Of a DNA stretch of 64,000 nucleotides, positions 49,235-56,987 are shown in pieces (within the stretch, counting starts at the first letter, position 1; each line of letters begins with the position of its first letter). The stretch lies in NCBI RefSeq assembly GCF_001189235.2, contig NZ_LFIP02000003.1, positions 930,001-994,000 of the forward strand, given 5' to 3'. Below the pieces are notes generated by a model. The model saw nothing but the letters and a program-made list of their open reading frames with translations. It was not told the DNA's origin and made no database searches. A program made the translations under genes and the position numbers. This DNA is from Bradyrhizobium embrapense. GTDB lineage: Bacteria; Pseudomonadota; Alphaproteobacteria; Rhizobiales; Xanthobacteraceae.

Positions 49235-50439
49235 CCGCGCAGCGCTTTCGTCAGGACGGCGACGAGGCGGTCCACATCGGCCTCGTCGTTGAAGACGTGT
49301 GGCGATATCCGCATCCGGCCGAGCCGCAGCGCGACGTGGATGTTCTCGGCGGCAAGCTGTGCGATCAGCTCCTTCGGAATGCCGCCGGTCATGCCGAGGC
49401 TCAGGATATGCGGCGCGCGCAGGCTCCGCGCCAGCAGATTGAGCCCGAGATCGCGGACCCCGTCGGCGATCCGCTCATTGAGCATCGCGAGCCGCGCGCT
49501 GACGGCGGCGGCGCCCCATTCCGCCATCATCTCCATGCCGATCGAGGCCATTTCGAGGGTGATGAAATGATCGCGCTCGCCCATGTCATAGCGCCGGGCA
49601 TTGTCGACATAGCCGAGATCGCCGAAATAGACCGGCTTCTCGGAATTGACGTCGCGGCGGCCGGCGGAGGTCTGCTCCAGCGGCACCCCGTTCTGGTGAC
49701 GTTTCGCCACGTAGAGGAAGGCGCGGCCGTAGGGACCGATCAGCCATTTGTAGGTCGGGAAGATCACGGCGTCGGGATCGAGTTCTGTCACATCCATCGC
49801 GATGACACCGGCGCTTTGCGTCGCGTCGATCACGAACATCGAGCCATGCCGCCGCAGCGTTGCCTGCACCTTGTCGACGTCGATGAGGCCGCCGTCGGAC
49901 CAGTGCACCGACGAGATCGAAGCGAGGCCGACCGGCGGCGCGCCTGGCCGCTCGATCGTTGCAAGCACCGCCGACGTCCAGTCGCCGTCGGCGGGCTGGC
50001 GCACGGTGTCGACGACAAAACCCTGCGCCTCGGCCCGGGCATGCCATTCCAGCACCGGCGAGGAGTGATCGTTCTCAAGCACGACGACGCGGGTGCCGCG
50101 TGGAATGGTCAGGGCCTTCGCCACGGTCGCGATGCCGTAGCTGATCGCCGGGATCAGCGCGATGTCATCGGGATCGGCATTGATCAGGCGTGCCGCGGCG
50201 CTGCGGGCGCGTTCATGCTGGCGGCCGGCAAAACCGGCATCGATCGTCCAGGGCTGGCCCTTGCGTCCGACTGCGGCGCGCCCGGCGTCGAGCGTCTTCA
50301 ACGGCAGCGGGCTGTAGGACGCCGAGTTTAGGTAGCAGACCTCGCGTGGAATATCGAACAGATGGCGCTGGGAGGGAAGCATGTCGTCTCGTGGCTGGGA
50401 TTGCTGATGATGTCGCGATGCGGACGAACGTGCGCTCAT
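49231..50439 (-). CDS. Class V PLP-dependent aminotransferase / cysteine-desulfurase-like
   Basis: The protein has 402 residues. The ATG at 50439 overlaps the stop of the upstream gene (ATGA), pointing to coupling; ATG 50382 (MLPSQRHLFDIPREVCYLNS) is a candidate that starts at conserved sequence. Features: YLNSASYSPLPL, VVLENDHSSPVLEW, IDATQSAGVIAMDV and the Lys in FPTYKWLIGPYGRAF, the PLP-binding lysine. It probably acts on an amino acid or amine. Paired with a VOC protein, so likely a small catabolic unit. Confidence 0.88.
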   Translation of the reverse strand: MSARSSASRHHQQSQPRDDMLPSQRHLFDIPREVCYLNSASYSPLPLKTLDAGRAAVGRKGQPWTIDAGFAGRQHERARSAAARLINADPDDIALIPAISYGIATVAKALTIPRGTRVVVLENDHSSPVLEWHARAEAQGFVVDTVRQPADGDWTSAVLATIERPGAPPVGLASISSVHWSDGGLIDVDKVQATLRRHGSMFVIDATQSAGVIAMDVTELDPDAVIFPTYKWLIGPYGRAFLYVAKRHQNGVPLEQTSAGRRDVNSEKPVYFGDLGYVDNARRYDMGERDHFITLEMASIGMEMMAEWGAAAVSARLAMLNERIADGVRDLGLNLLARSLRAPHILSLGMTGGIPKELIAQLAAENIHVALRLGRMRISPHVFNDEADVDRLVAVLTKALRG

Positions 50440-51323
50440 CGGTCATATTGGTCCGGTCCCATCGCCCATGGCGCCTGGTCGTAGCCGTTGGCGAAGGTGC
50501 GGTTGGTCTGCGCCGGATTGCGGTTGACCAGCGGCCGCAGATACATCGGATGGGTGGCGCTGCGCACCTCGTGCTCGACGGTGAACAGATGCCGGCCATC
50601 TCTGGGATCGACGATGTCGCAGAAGCGGTACTGGTACTGATTGTCCTCGCGCGAGACCAGGTTGCGCTGGCGCAGCCGCCTGTAGGGGCCCGAGAAGTCC
50701 GTGATGTAGATCTGGACGTGATGACCGTCGAACTCGCCCTGTGCCTGGTCGGTCTCGCGGAATTGCAGATACTGGTCCTTGCCGACTTGTGCGCGCGCGA
50801 CGACACCGTCACCGTTCGCAACGCTGGCCGGGATGCCCATGATCTCGGGATAGAACCGGCTGATCGCCTCGGCGGTGCCGCGCGGCACCTCGAACTCGAC
50901 ATAGGGCATGCCGAGCGCGATACGTCCGAACCGCCCGGCGTCCGGCTCATAGCAGCGCAGCCGGTTGCCCCACGGGCAAATGGCCTCGACGTGGTCGTTG
51001 TGCTCGCGATAGCTGAACGCGGTGCCCTCGAGCTTGGGCGCGACCGCGGCAAGCCGCTGCAGCAGGGCCTGCCGTCCGGCGATCACGATTGCCGTGTGGC
51101 CGCGCAGCACCTGCGGTCGGCCGCTCGGCAGATGAAATTGGCTGCGGCCGGCATTCACCCACATGTTGCTGTCGGAGACCATCAGATAGGGATCGCGGGT
51201 CAAGCCGATGCCGGCGACATAGAACAGCGTGGCGAGGCGCTGGTCCGGCACCTGCACGTTGACGTGCTCAAGATGGATGGCGTTGCCGAGGTCTTCTGCG
51301 GCGCGGTCGAATGGCTGCTGCAC
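50436..51323 (-). CDS. Two-domain VOC-superfamily protein (glyoxalase-like)
   Basis: The protein has 295 residues. The N-terminal half begins IHLEHVNVQVPDQRLATLFY and the second half YVEFEVPRGTAEAISRFYPE ... GHHVQIYITDFSGPYRRLRQ, two VOC-fold repeats. The metal residues (His, Glu) could be supplied by HLEH, HNDHVE and GHHVQ, giving a dioxygenase or lyase. The stop overlaps the aminotransferase start, so the two work together. Substrate unknown. Confidence 0.7.
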   Translation of the reverse strand: MQQPFDRAAEDLGNAIHLEHVNVQVPDQRLATLFYVAGIGLTRDPYLMVSDSNMWVNAGRSQFHLPSGRPQVLRGHTAIVIAGRQALLQRLAAVAPKLEGTAFSYREHNDHVEAICPWGNRLRCYEPDAGRFGRIALGMPYVEFEVPRGTAEAISRFYPEIMGIPASVANGDGVVARAQVGKDQYLQFRETDQAQGEFDGHHVQIYITDFSGPYRRLRQRNLVSREDNQYQYRFCDIVDPRDGRHLFTVEHEVRSATHPMYLRPLVNRNPAQTNRTFANGYDQAPWAMGPDQYDR

Positions 51324-51408
51324 GGCGCGGCTCCCTGGATGCGGTGCCGCGTATGATAGTGCAACGGCACGGCCGATCCAGCGATGAGGCCATGAATGTT
51401 TCGCGGGG

Positions 51409-52161
51409 CTACCCCCCGTAACTCTGCACCAGGCTGCCGGCGACCAGCGCCCAGCCGTCGACCAGCACGAAGAAGATCAGCTTGAACGGCAGCGAGACCA
51501 CCACCGGCGGCAGCATCATCATGCCCATCGACATCAGGACTGAGGCGACCACGAGGTCGATGATCAGGAACGGGAGGAACAATAGGAAGCCGATCTCGAA
51601 GGCACGCTTCAGCTCGGAGATCATGAAGGCCGGCACCAGGATGCGCAGCGACATCTCCTCCGGTGTTGCCGGCGGCGGCTCGCCGGAGAGATCCATGAAC
51701 AGCTTCAGATCCTTCTCGCGGACGTTCTTCTGCATGAAGCCGCGCAAGGGGACAGAGGCGCGCTGCAGCGCTTCCTCGACGCCGATCTGGTTGGCGACCA
51801 GCGGCTTGATGCCGTCATCATAGGATTTCTGCAGCACCGGTCCCATCACGAAGGCGGTGAGGAACATCGCAAGCGCGATCATCACCGAGTTCGGCGGCGC
51901 CGTGGCGGTGCCGAGCGCGGTGCGGAGCAGCGACAGCACGACCACGATGCGCGTGAACGAGGTCATCATGACCAGGATCGACGGCGCGATCGACAGCACC
52001 GTGAGCAGCGCGATCAGCTGGATCGCGCGCTCGGTCACGCCGCCATTACCGCCGCCGAGATTGATGCTGATGTCCTGCGCCATCGCCGGATCGGCGAAGG
52101 ATCCGGCGGCGATCAGGACAGCGATGAAAAAAACTCTACGCGGGACCGACCCTGATCTCAC
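51409..52161 (-). CDS. fliP: Flagellar export-gate protein FliP
   Basis: The protein has 250 residues. A cleavable signal (VFFIAVLIAAGSFADPAMAQ) is followed by TM helices. Typical lines: LTVLSIAPSILVMMTSFTRI then VVVLSLLRTALG, ALAMFLTAFVMGPVL, FLPFLIIDLVVASVLMSMGM then MMLPPVVVSLPFKLIFFVLV. FliP forms the core of the export gate with FliQ and FliR. Start overlaps fliO by four bases. Confidence 0.96.
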   Translation of the reverse strand: MRSGSVPRRVFFIAVLIAAGSFADPAMAQDISINLGGGNGGVTERAIQLIALLTVLSIAPSILVMMTSFTRIVVVLSLLRTALGTATAPPNSVMIALAMFLTAFVMGPVLQKSYDDGIKPLVANQIGVEEALQRASVPLRGFMQKNVREKDLKLFMDLSGEPPPATPEEMSLRILVPAFMISELKRAFEIGFLLFLPFLIIDLVVASVLMSMGMMMLPPVVVSLPFKLIFFVLVDGWALVAGSLVQSYGG

Positions 52162-53102
52162 GAAGGATTCTTCGGTCGGCCGAGCAGCGATGCCATCTCG
52201 TCCTCGAGATTCTCGAAGCCGCTCTTCTGTCCGCCGGCGGGCGGGGCGGGCGGCTCGCTACGCGGCGCGCGAACCGGCTGTGCCTCGGGCGCAACCGGCG
52301 GCGCGACGGTCTCGTTGGCGCCGGTTGGGCGGCGCAGGGCCGCCTCGAGCCGCTGCGCCATCTCGGCAAGATTGGCATCGGCGTTGGACGACGGCGGCAC
52401 CGGCGGAGGCGCCTGTGTGGCGACCGGCGGAGCAGCGGGAGGCGGCGGCATGACGGCGCGCTCGGGCACACGCGGCGGCGCCTTCGGCGGCTCGGCAGCG
52501 CGCGGCGGACGCGGAATCACGGGTTCGGAGCGCGGCGGCAGGCGCGGCGGCATCGGATCTGGCCGCGGTTCGCTGCGCTCGGCCGTCAAGCCCGCGAGCG
52601 GATCGTTGCGACGCTCGGCGATCGGCGGCGGGGGCCGGCGCAGCTCGTCGGCGAAAGAGGGGCGCGCCTGACGCGGCGGCAGCTCGGGCTCGGGAAGGTC
52701 GAAACTGTCGGACCGGGCGGCCTCGCTTTCGTTCCAGGCGGCATCCGGCAGAGGTGCAGCGCGCGGCAGCGCAGCCTCGGGCGCAACCGCGGGGCGGCTC
52801 GACATCTGATCGCGTCCGGGCATCGCCCGCACGATATTCGGCTCGACGACGATGTCGGTCGGGCCACCGATCATCAAGAGATGCTCGATGTTGTCGCGGC
52901 GAACCAGCACCAGGCGGCGGCGGCCATCGACGGCTGCTGCGTCGATCACCGCCAGGCGCGGCATGCGCCCGCGGTTGGCGTTGGCGCCGAGGCGGCTTCC
53001 GGCGAAGCGGCGGACGAGCCATGCGGTGACGCCAATCAGCGCCAGCACGACGACGAATGCCAAGACGAAAGTAATGACCTGCATATTGGAGTCCCCGGCC
53101 AT
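52158..53102 (-). CDS. fliO: Flagellar biosynthesis protein FliO
   Basis: The protein has 314 residues. ATG 53102 has AGGAAGG before it; a second ATG six codons later is possible. One TM helix (MQVITFVLAFVVVLALIGVT) is followed by the FliO core (PRLAVIDAAAVDGRRRLVLV RR segment, HLLMIGGPTDIVVE). The last two thirds are a Pro/Arg/Ala-rich tail, much longer than enteric FliO (about 120 residues). FliO assists FliP assembly. It overlaps fliP. Confidence 0.9.
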   Translation of the reverse strand: MAGDSNMQVITFVLAFVVVLALIGVTAWLVRRFAGSRLGANANRGRMPRLAVIDAAAVDGRRRLVLVRRDNIEHLLMIGGPTDIVVEPNIVRAMPGRDQMSSRPAVAPEAALPRAAPLPDAAWNESEAARSDSFDLPEPELPPRQARPSFADELRRPPPPIAERRNDPLAGLTAERSEPRPDPMPPRLPPRSEPVIPRPPRAAEPPKAPPRVPERAVMPPPPAAPPVATQAPPPVPPSSNADANLAEMAQRLEAALRRPTGANETVAPPVAPEAQPVRAPRSEPPAPPAGGQKSGFENLEDEMASLLGRPKNPS

Positions 53103-53367
53103 CGTGGCCTTCCTCAGCTTCCGCCATCAACGAGCGCGGATTGATAGGTGCGATTTGCGCAGCGAATCGCGCCCGAGATTCGCCTTATTTCTTAATTCCC
53201 AGCGGCTTGCAGCCGACTGTTCTATTAATAAACCAAGAATCGCTTGTCCCAAAACGACTTCTCAGCGCCCCACGCTGTCTTGGTTCGTGCTGGTTAACGC
53301 AGCATTCGTGGCGAAAATGCGCTCGCCGACCGCAGTTGCGGCGTTCTCCACGGCTCCGTCCGACATT

Positions 53368-53384
53368 TTAACCATCCGTTAACC
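53368..53384 (+). promoter_or_regulatory. CtrA-binding box before flgB
   Basis: TTAA-CCATCCG-TTAACC is a full match to the CtrA consensus TTAA-N7-TTAACC, about 70 bases before flgB. No other clear promoter was seen in the divergent gap between fliO and flgB (53103-53453). Confidence 0.78.
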
Positions 53385-53453
53385 ATACACCGGGCAAATT
53401 CTGCCTACCTCGGAAGGCCCAAGGGGCGTCCAAAGGTTAACGGAGCCGCGACG

Positions 53454-53864
53454 ATGGCCATGAACGACCTCCCGATCCTGTCGGCGCTGCGCAGCAAGAT
53501 GCAGTGGCACCAGGAGCGCCAGCGGGTGCTCGCCGAGAACATTTCCAATTCCGACACGCCGAACTTCCGGCCCCGCGACCTGGTCGAGCCGAAATTCGAC
53601 CGGGCCGGCGCCACGGTCGGCGGCGGCATAGGGACGCTGCCGATGATGCAGACCAGCGCCACCCACATGGCAGCGTCCGGCGCGCCGGACACATTCGATA
53701 ATGATCGCGGCAAGAGCGGGTTCCAGACCCGCCCGGCCGGCAACGCGGTCAATCTCGAGGAGCAGATGCTGAAAGTGTCGGCCAACCAGATGGACTACGC
53801 GGCCGTCACCTCGCTCTACAGCAAGAGCTTGCATCTGCTGAAGACCGCGATCGGCAAGGGCTAG
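53454..53864 (+). CDS. flgB: Proximal rod protein FlgB
   Basis: The protein has 136 residues. ATG 53454 follows GGAG; a second ATG lies two codons later. FlgB features: LRSKMQWHQERQRVLAENIS then NSDTPNFRPRDL and LEEQMLKVSANQMDYAAVTS. It forms the inner rod. First gene of flgB-flgC-fliE-fliQ-fliR-flhB, in one direction and with a CtrA box ahead. Confidence 0.95.
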   Translation: MAMNDLPILSALRSKMQWHQERQRVLAENISNSDTPNFRPRDLVEPKFDRAGATVGGGIGTLPMMQTSATHMAASGAPDTFDNDRGKSGFQTRPAGNAVNLEEQMLKVSANQMDYAAVTSLYSKSLHLLKTAIGKG

Positions 53865-53891
53865 GCCGCCTAACGGCGGCGGGAGGATCCC

Positions 53892-54317
53892 ATGGCAGAT
53901 GGAACAAGCGATTTCACCCGCTCGATGAGCATCGCGACCTCAGGCCTGCGCGCGCAGGCGGGGCGGATGCGTGTGATCTCGGAAAATATCGCCAACGCCG
54001 ATTCGACGGCGCAGACCGCGGGCGGCGATCCCTACCGCCGCAAGGTGCCGACCTTCTCCTCGGCACTCGATCGTTCGCTTGACGCCCAGATCGTGACGCT
54101 CGGCCGGATCCGCCCCGACCAGTCGTCGTTCCGCATCAAGCACGAGCCGGGCAATCCGGCGGCGGATGCCTCCGGCAACGTCAAATATCCGAACGTCAAT
54201 TCGATGGTCGAAATGACCGACATGCGCGACGCCCAACGCTCCTACGAGGCCAACCTCAACATCATCAGCGCGACGCGGCGGATGATCCAGCGCACGCTCG
54301 ACATCCTCAAGTCCTGA
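53892..54317 (+). CDS. flgC: Proximal rod protein FlgC
   Basis: The protein has 141 residues. FlgC features: SMSIATSGLRAQAGRMRVIS then ENIANADSTAQTAGGDPYRR and PNVNSMVEMTDMRDAQRSYE ANLN. Rod component between FlgB and FlgF. Downstream by 27 bases from flgB. Confidence 0.96.
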   Translation: MADGTSDFTRSMSIATSGLRAQAGRMRVISENIANADSTAQTAGGDPYRRKVPTFSSALDRSLDAQIVTLGRIRPDQSSFRIKHEPGNPAADASGNVKYPNVNSMVEMTDMRDAQRSYEANLNIISATRRMIQRTLDILKS

Positions 54318-54343
54318 CGCAACAAGAACTGGGAACGTAAATC

Positions 54344-54655
54344 ATGGCTACACCGACCGTCGCCGCCAACGCCTATGCCAGCCTCGCCAGGATGATGGAG
54401 CGCGGCGGCGCAGAGAAGGCCGGGCAGGCCGTCGCCGGCCCATCCTTCAGCGCGCTGCTGAAGGACTCCGTTGGCAGCGTGCTGGAGGCGGGCAAGAAGT
54501 CCGACGCGCAGACCATGGCGATGGCCTCCGGCAAGGCCAACGTGATGGATGTGGTGACGGCGGTCGCCGACACCGACGTCGCGGTGTCGACGCTGGTGTC
54601 GGTGCGCGACCGCGTGATCCAGGCCTATGAAGACATCATGAAGATGCCGATCTGA
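54344..54655 (+). CDS. fliE: Flagellar hook-basal body protein FliE
   Basis: The protein has 103 residues. FliE features: SFSALLKDSVGSVLEAGKKS and DVVTAVADTDVAVSTLVSVR then DRVIQAYEDIMKMPI. It links the MS ring to the rod. It follows flgC by 26 bases. Confidence 0.96.
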   Translation: MATPTVAANAYASLARMMERGGAEKAGQAVAGPSFSALLKDSVGSVLEAGKKSDAQTMAMASGKANVMDVVTAVADTDVAVSTLVSVRDRVIQAYEDIMKMPI

Positions 54656-54719
54656 CGTCCATCAGCACGTCATCGCCCAGGGCGATGCGAAGCAAGATTG
54701 CAAAAGCGAGAACACAACA

Positions 54720-54983
54720 ATGACCGGCCCTGAAACCCTCGACGTGGCGCGCGATGCGATCTGGACCATCGTGCTGGTGTCGTCGCCCTTGATGGTGGTC
54801 GGCCTCGTGGTCGGCGTCGTGGTGTCGCTGTTCCAGGCGTTGACCCAGATCCAGGAGCAGACGCTGGTCTTCGTGCCGAAGATTCTCGCGATCTTCGTCA
54901 CATTGCTGCTGGCCCTGCCGTTCATGGCGGACGCGCTCAGCAGCCACATGATGCGGATTTCGTCGCGAATCATCGGCGGTTGA
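54720..54983 (+). CDS. fliQ: Flagellar export-gate protein FliQ
   Basis: The protein has 87 residues and two TM helices. Features: ARDAIWTIVLVSSPLMVVGL then VVGVVVSLFQALTQIQEQTL and FVPKILAIFVTLLLALPFM. It combines with FliP and FliR in the export gate. It is 64 bases after fliE. Confidence 0.96.
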   Translation: MTGPETLDVARDAIWTIVLVSSPLMVVGLVVGVVVSLFQALTQIQEQTLVFVPKILAIFVTLLLALPFMADALSSHMMRISSRIIGG

Positions 54984-55001
54984 TGCACTAATGCCGCGGT
55001 C

Positions 55002-55772
55002 ATGCGCATCGATGTCTCCCTGCTTCCGGCGCTGGCCGCGATCTTCGTGCTGGTCTTCGCGCGCGTGGGCGCGATGGTGATGCTGTTGCCCGGATTCGGC
55101 GAGAGCAACATCCCGGCGCGGGTCAAGCTGTCGATCGCGCTGCTGCTGACGCTGATCATCCTTCCGCTGCATCGCAACGCCTATCATGTCGACCTGACGT
55201 CGATCTCCGCGCTCGGCGTCCTGATGGTGCATGAGCTGATCATCGGCATCGTGCTCGGCGCCACCGCGCGGGTGACGCTGTCGGCGCTCAACGTCGCGGG
55301 CTCCGTGATCGCCCAGCAGCTCGGCCTCGGCTTCGTCACCGCCGTCGACCCGACCCAGGGGCAGCAGGGCCAGATCATCGGCAACTTCCTTACCATCCTC
55401 GGCCTGACGCTGCTGTTTGCGACCGACAGCCACTATCTCGTCATCGCGGCGCTGAGCGAGAGCTACCGCATCTTCTCGCCCGGCGAGATCATGCCGACCG
55501 GCGACGTTGCCTCGCTTGCGACGTCCGCGTTCTCCGCGGCCTTCAAGATCGGCCTGCAGCTGTCGGCGCCGTTCCTGGTGTTCGGCCTCGTCTTCAACAT
55601 CGGGCTCGGCGTCTTGGCGCGGCTGATGCCGCAGATGCAGGTCTACTTCGTCGGCGTGCCGCTCTCGATCGTGGTCGGCTTCCTGATCTTCGGCGTCGTG
55701 CTCGCGGCGATGATGAACACCTATTTCGACTACTTCAACGGCGTCTTGCGCCAACTCGCTCCAATGAACTAG
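55002..55772 (+). CDS. fliR: Flagellar export-gate protein FliR
   Basis: The protein has 256 residues, about six TM helices. Features: LPGFGESNIPARVKLSIALL, VHELIIGIVLGATARVTLSA, IAQQLGLGFVTAVDPTQGQQ and GLGVLARLMPQMQVYFVGVP. Completes the FliPQR gate. The stop is 12 bases before flhB. Confidence 0.96.
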   Translation: MRIDVSLLPALAAIFVLVFARVGAMVMLLPGFGESNIPARVKLSIALLLTLIILPLHRNAYHVDLTSISALGVLMVHELIIGIVLGATARVTLSALNVAGSVIAQQLGLGFVTAVDPTQGQQGQIIGNFLTILGLTLLFATDSHYLVIAALSESYRIFSPGEIMPTGDVASLATSAFSAAFKIGLQLSAPFLVFGLVFNIGLGVLARLMPQMQVYFVGVPLSIVVGFLIFGVVLAAMMNTYFDYFNGVLRQLAPMN

Positions 55773-55784
55773 TCAGGAGACGGG

Positions 55785-56858
55785 ATGGCCGAGGACACCG
55801 AAGACAAAACAGAAGACCCTACGCAAAAACGTCTCGATGAAGCCCTCGAGAAAGGCGACGTCGTCAAGAGCCAGGAGGTCAACACCTGGTTCATCATCGC
55901 CGGCGCCACGCTGGTGCTGTCGACCTTCTCGAGCTCGATCGGCGGCGGCATCTTGATGCCGCTGCGCAATCTGATCGCCAATTCATGGATGATCCGCACC
56001 GACGGTGCCGGCCTGCTGCAGCTGACCCAGACGCTCGGCTACGCGGTGGTTGCCGCGATCGGCGTGCCGTTCCTGATGCTGGCGCTGGCGGCGATCGCGG
56101 GCAACATGATCCAGCATCAGCTGGTGTGGTCGGGCGAGCAGCTCAAGCCGAAATTCTCCAAGATATCGCCGGCGGCCGGCTTCAAGCGGCTGTTCGGCAA
56201 GCAGGCGGTGGCGAACTTCCTGAAAGGCCTGTTCAAGCTGATCGCGCTCGGCGTCGTGATGGTCATGGTGCTGTGGCCCGATCGGATGCGGATGGAATCC
56301 TTCCTGCGGGTCGACCCGGCCGAGCTGTTGCCCGCCATCACCGGCATGACCGTGCACCTGCTGGCTGCGGTGGTCGCCATCCTCGCCGCGGTCGCGATCG
56401 CCGACTACTTTTTCCAGTACCGGACCTGGTACGAGCGTCACAAGATGTCGCTGCAGGAGATGAAGGAGGAGTTCAAGCAGTCGGAAGGCGACCCGCACGT
56501 GAAGGGCAGGATCAAGCAGTTGCGGGTGCAGCGCGCCAAGAAGCGCATGATGGCCCAGGTTCCGAAGGCCTCGGTGATCATCACAAACCCGACCCACTAT
56601 TCGGTGGCGCTGGCCTACGACCGCAGCATGTCGGCGCCGATCTGCGTCGCCAAGGGCGTCGACAACCTGGCTTTCAGGATCAGGGAGATCGCCAAGGAGC
56701 ACGACATTCCGATCGTCGAGAACGTGCCGCTGGCCCGGGCGCTCTATGCGACTGTCGACATCGACAAGGAAATCCCGGTCGAGCACTATCATGCGGTTGC
56801 CGAAATCATCGGTTACGTGATGCGGCTGAGGCGTGGCCTGTCCGGCCTGCGCCAGTAA
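55785..56858 (+). CDS. flhB: Flagellar export switch protein FlhB
   Basis: The protein has 357 residues. The acidic N terminus EDTEDKTEDPTQKRLDEALE then KGDVVKSQEV is followed by four TM helices. The cytoplasmic domain contains the autocleavage site NPTH (Asn-268/Pro-269) and AKGVDNLAFRIREIAKEHDI then PIVENVPLARALYA. FlhB switches export from rod/hook to filament proteins. The family fits fully. Confidence 0.96.
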   Translation: MAEDTEDKTEDPTQKRLDEALEKGDVVKSQEVNTWFIIAGATLVLSTFSSSIGGGILMPLRNLIANSWMIRTDGAGLLQLTQTLGYAVVAAIGVPFLMLALAAIAGNMIQHQLVWSGEQLKPKFSKISPAAGFKRLFGKQAVANFLKGLFKLIALGVVMVMVLWPDRMRMESFLRVDPAELLPAITGMTVHLLAAVVAILAAVAIADYFFQYRTWYERHKMSLQEMKEEFKQSEGDPHVKGRIKQLRVQRAKKRMMAQVPKASVIITNPTHYSVALAYDRSMSAPICVAKGVDNLAFRIREIAKEHDIPIVENVPLARALYATVDIDKEIPVEHYHAVAEIIGYVMRLRRGLSGLRQ

Positions 56859-56987
56859 GGGGCGGAAAACCGCTTGAAATGCGCGTAACTTGCGAATTAG
56901 CCGCCTGATGGACTTGCGTTTTCGGGTCCGATTCAGGCACTCAGGGGTGAGGTGGCCGGCCGGTCGCCTTCGTGATGCAGACGAGCC

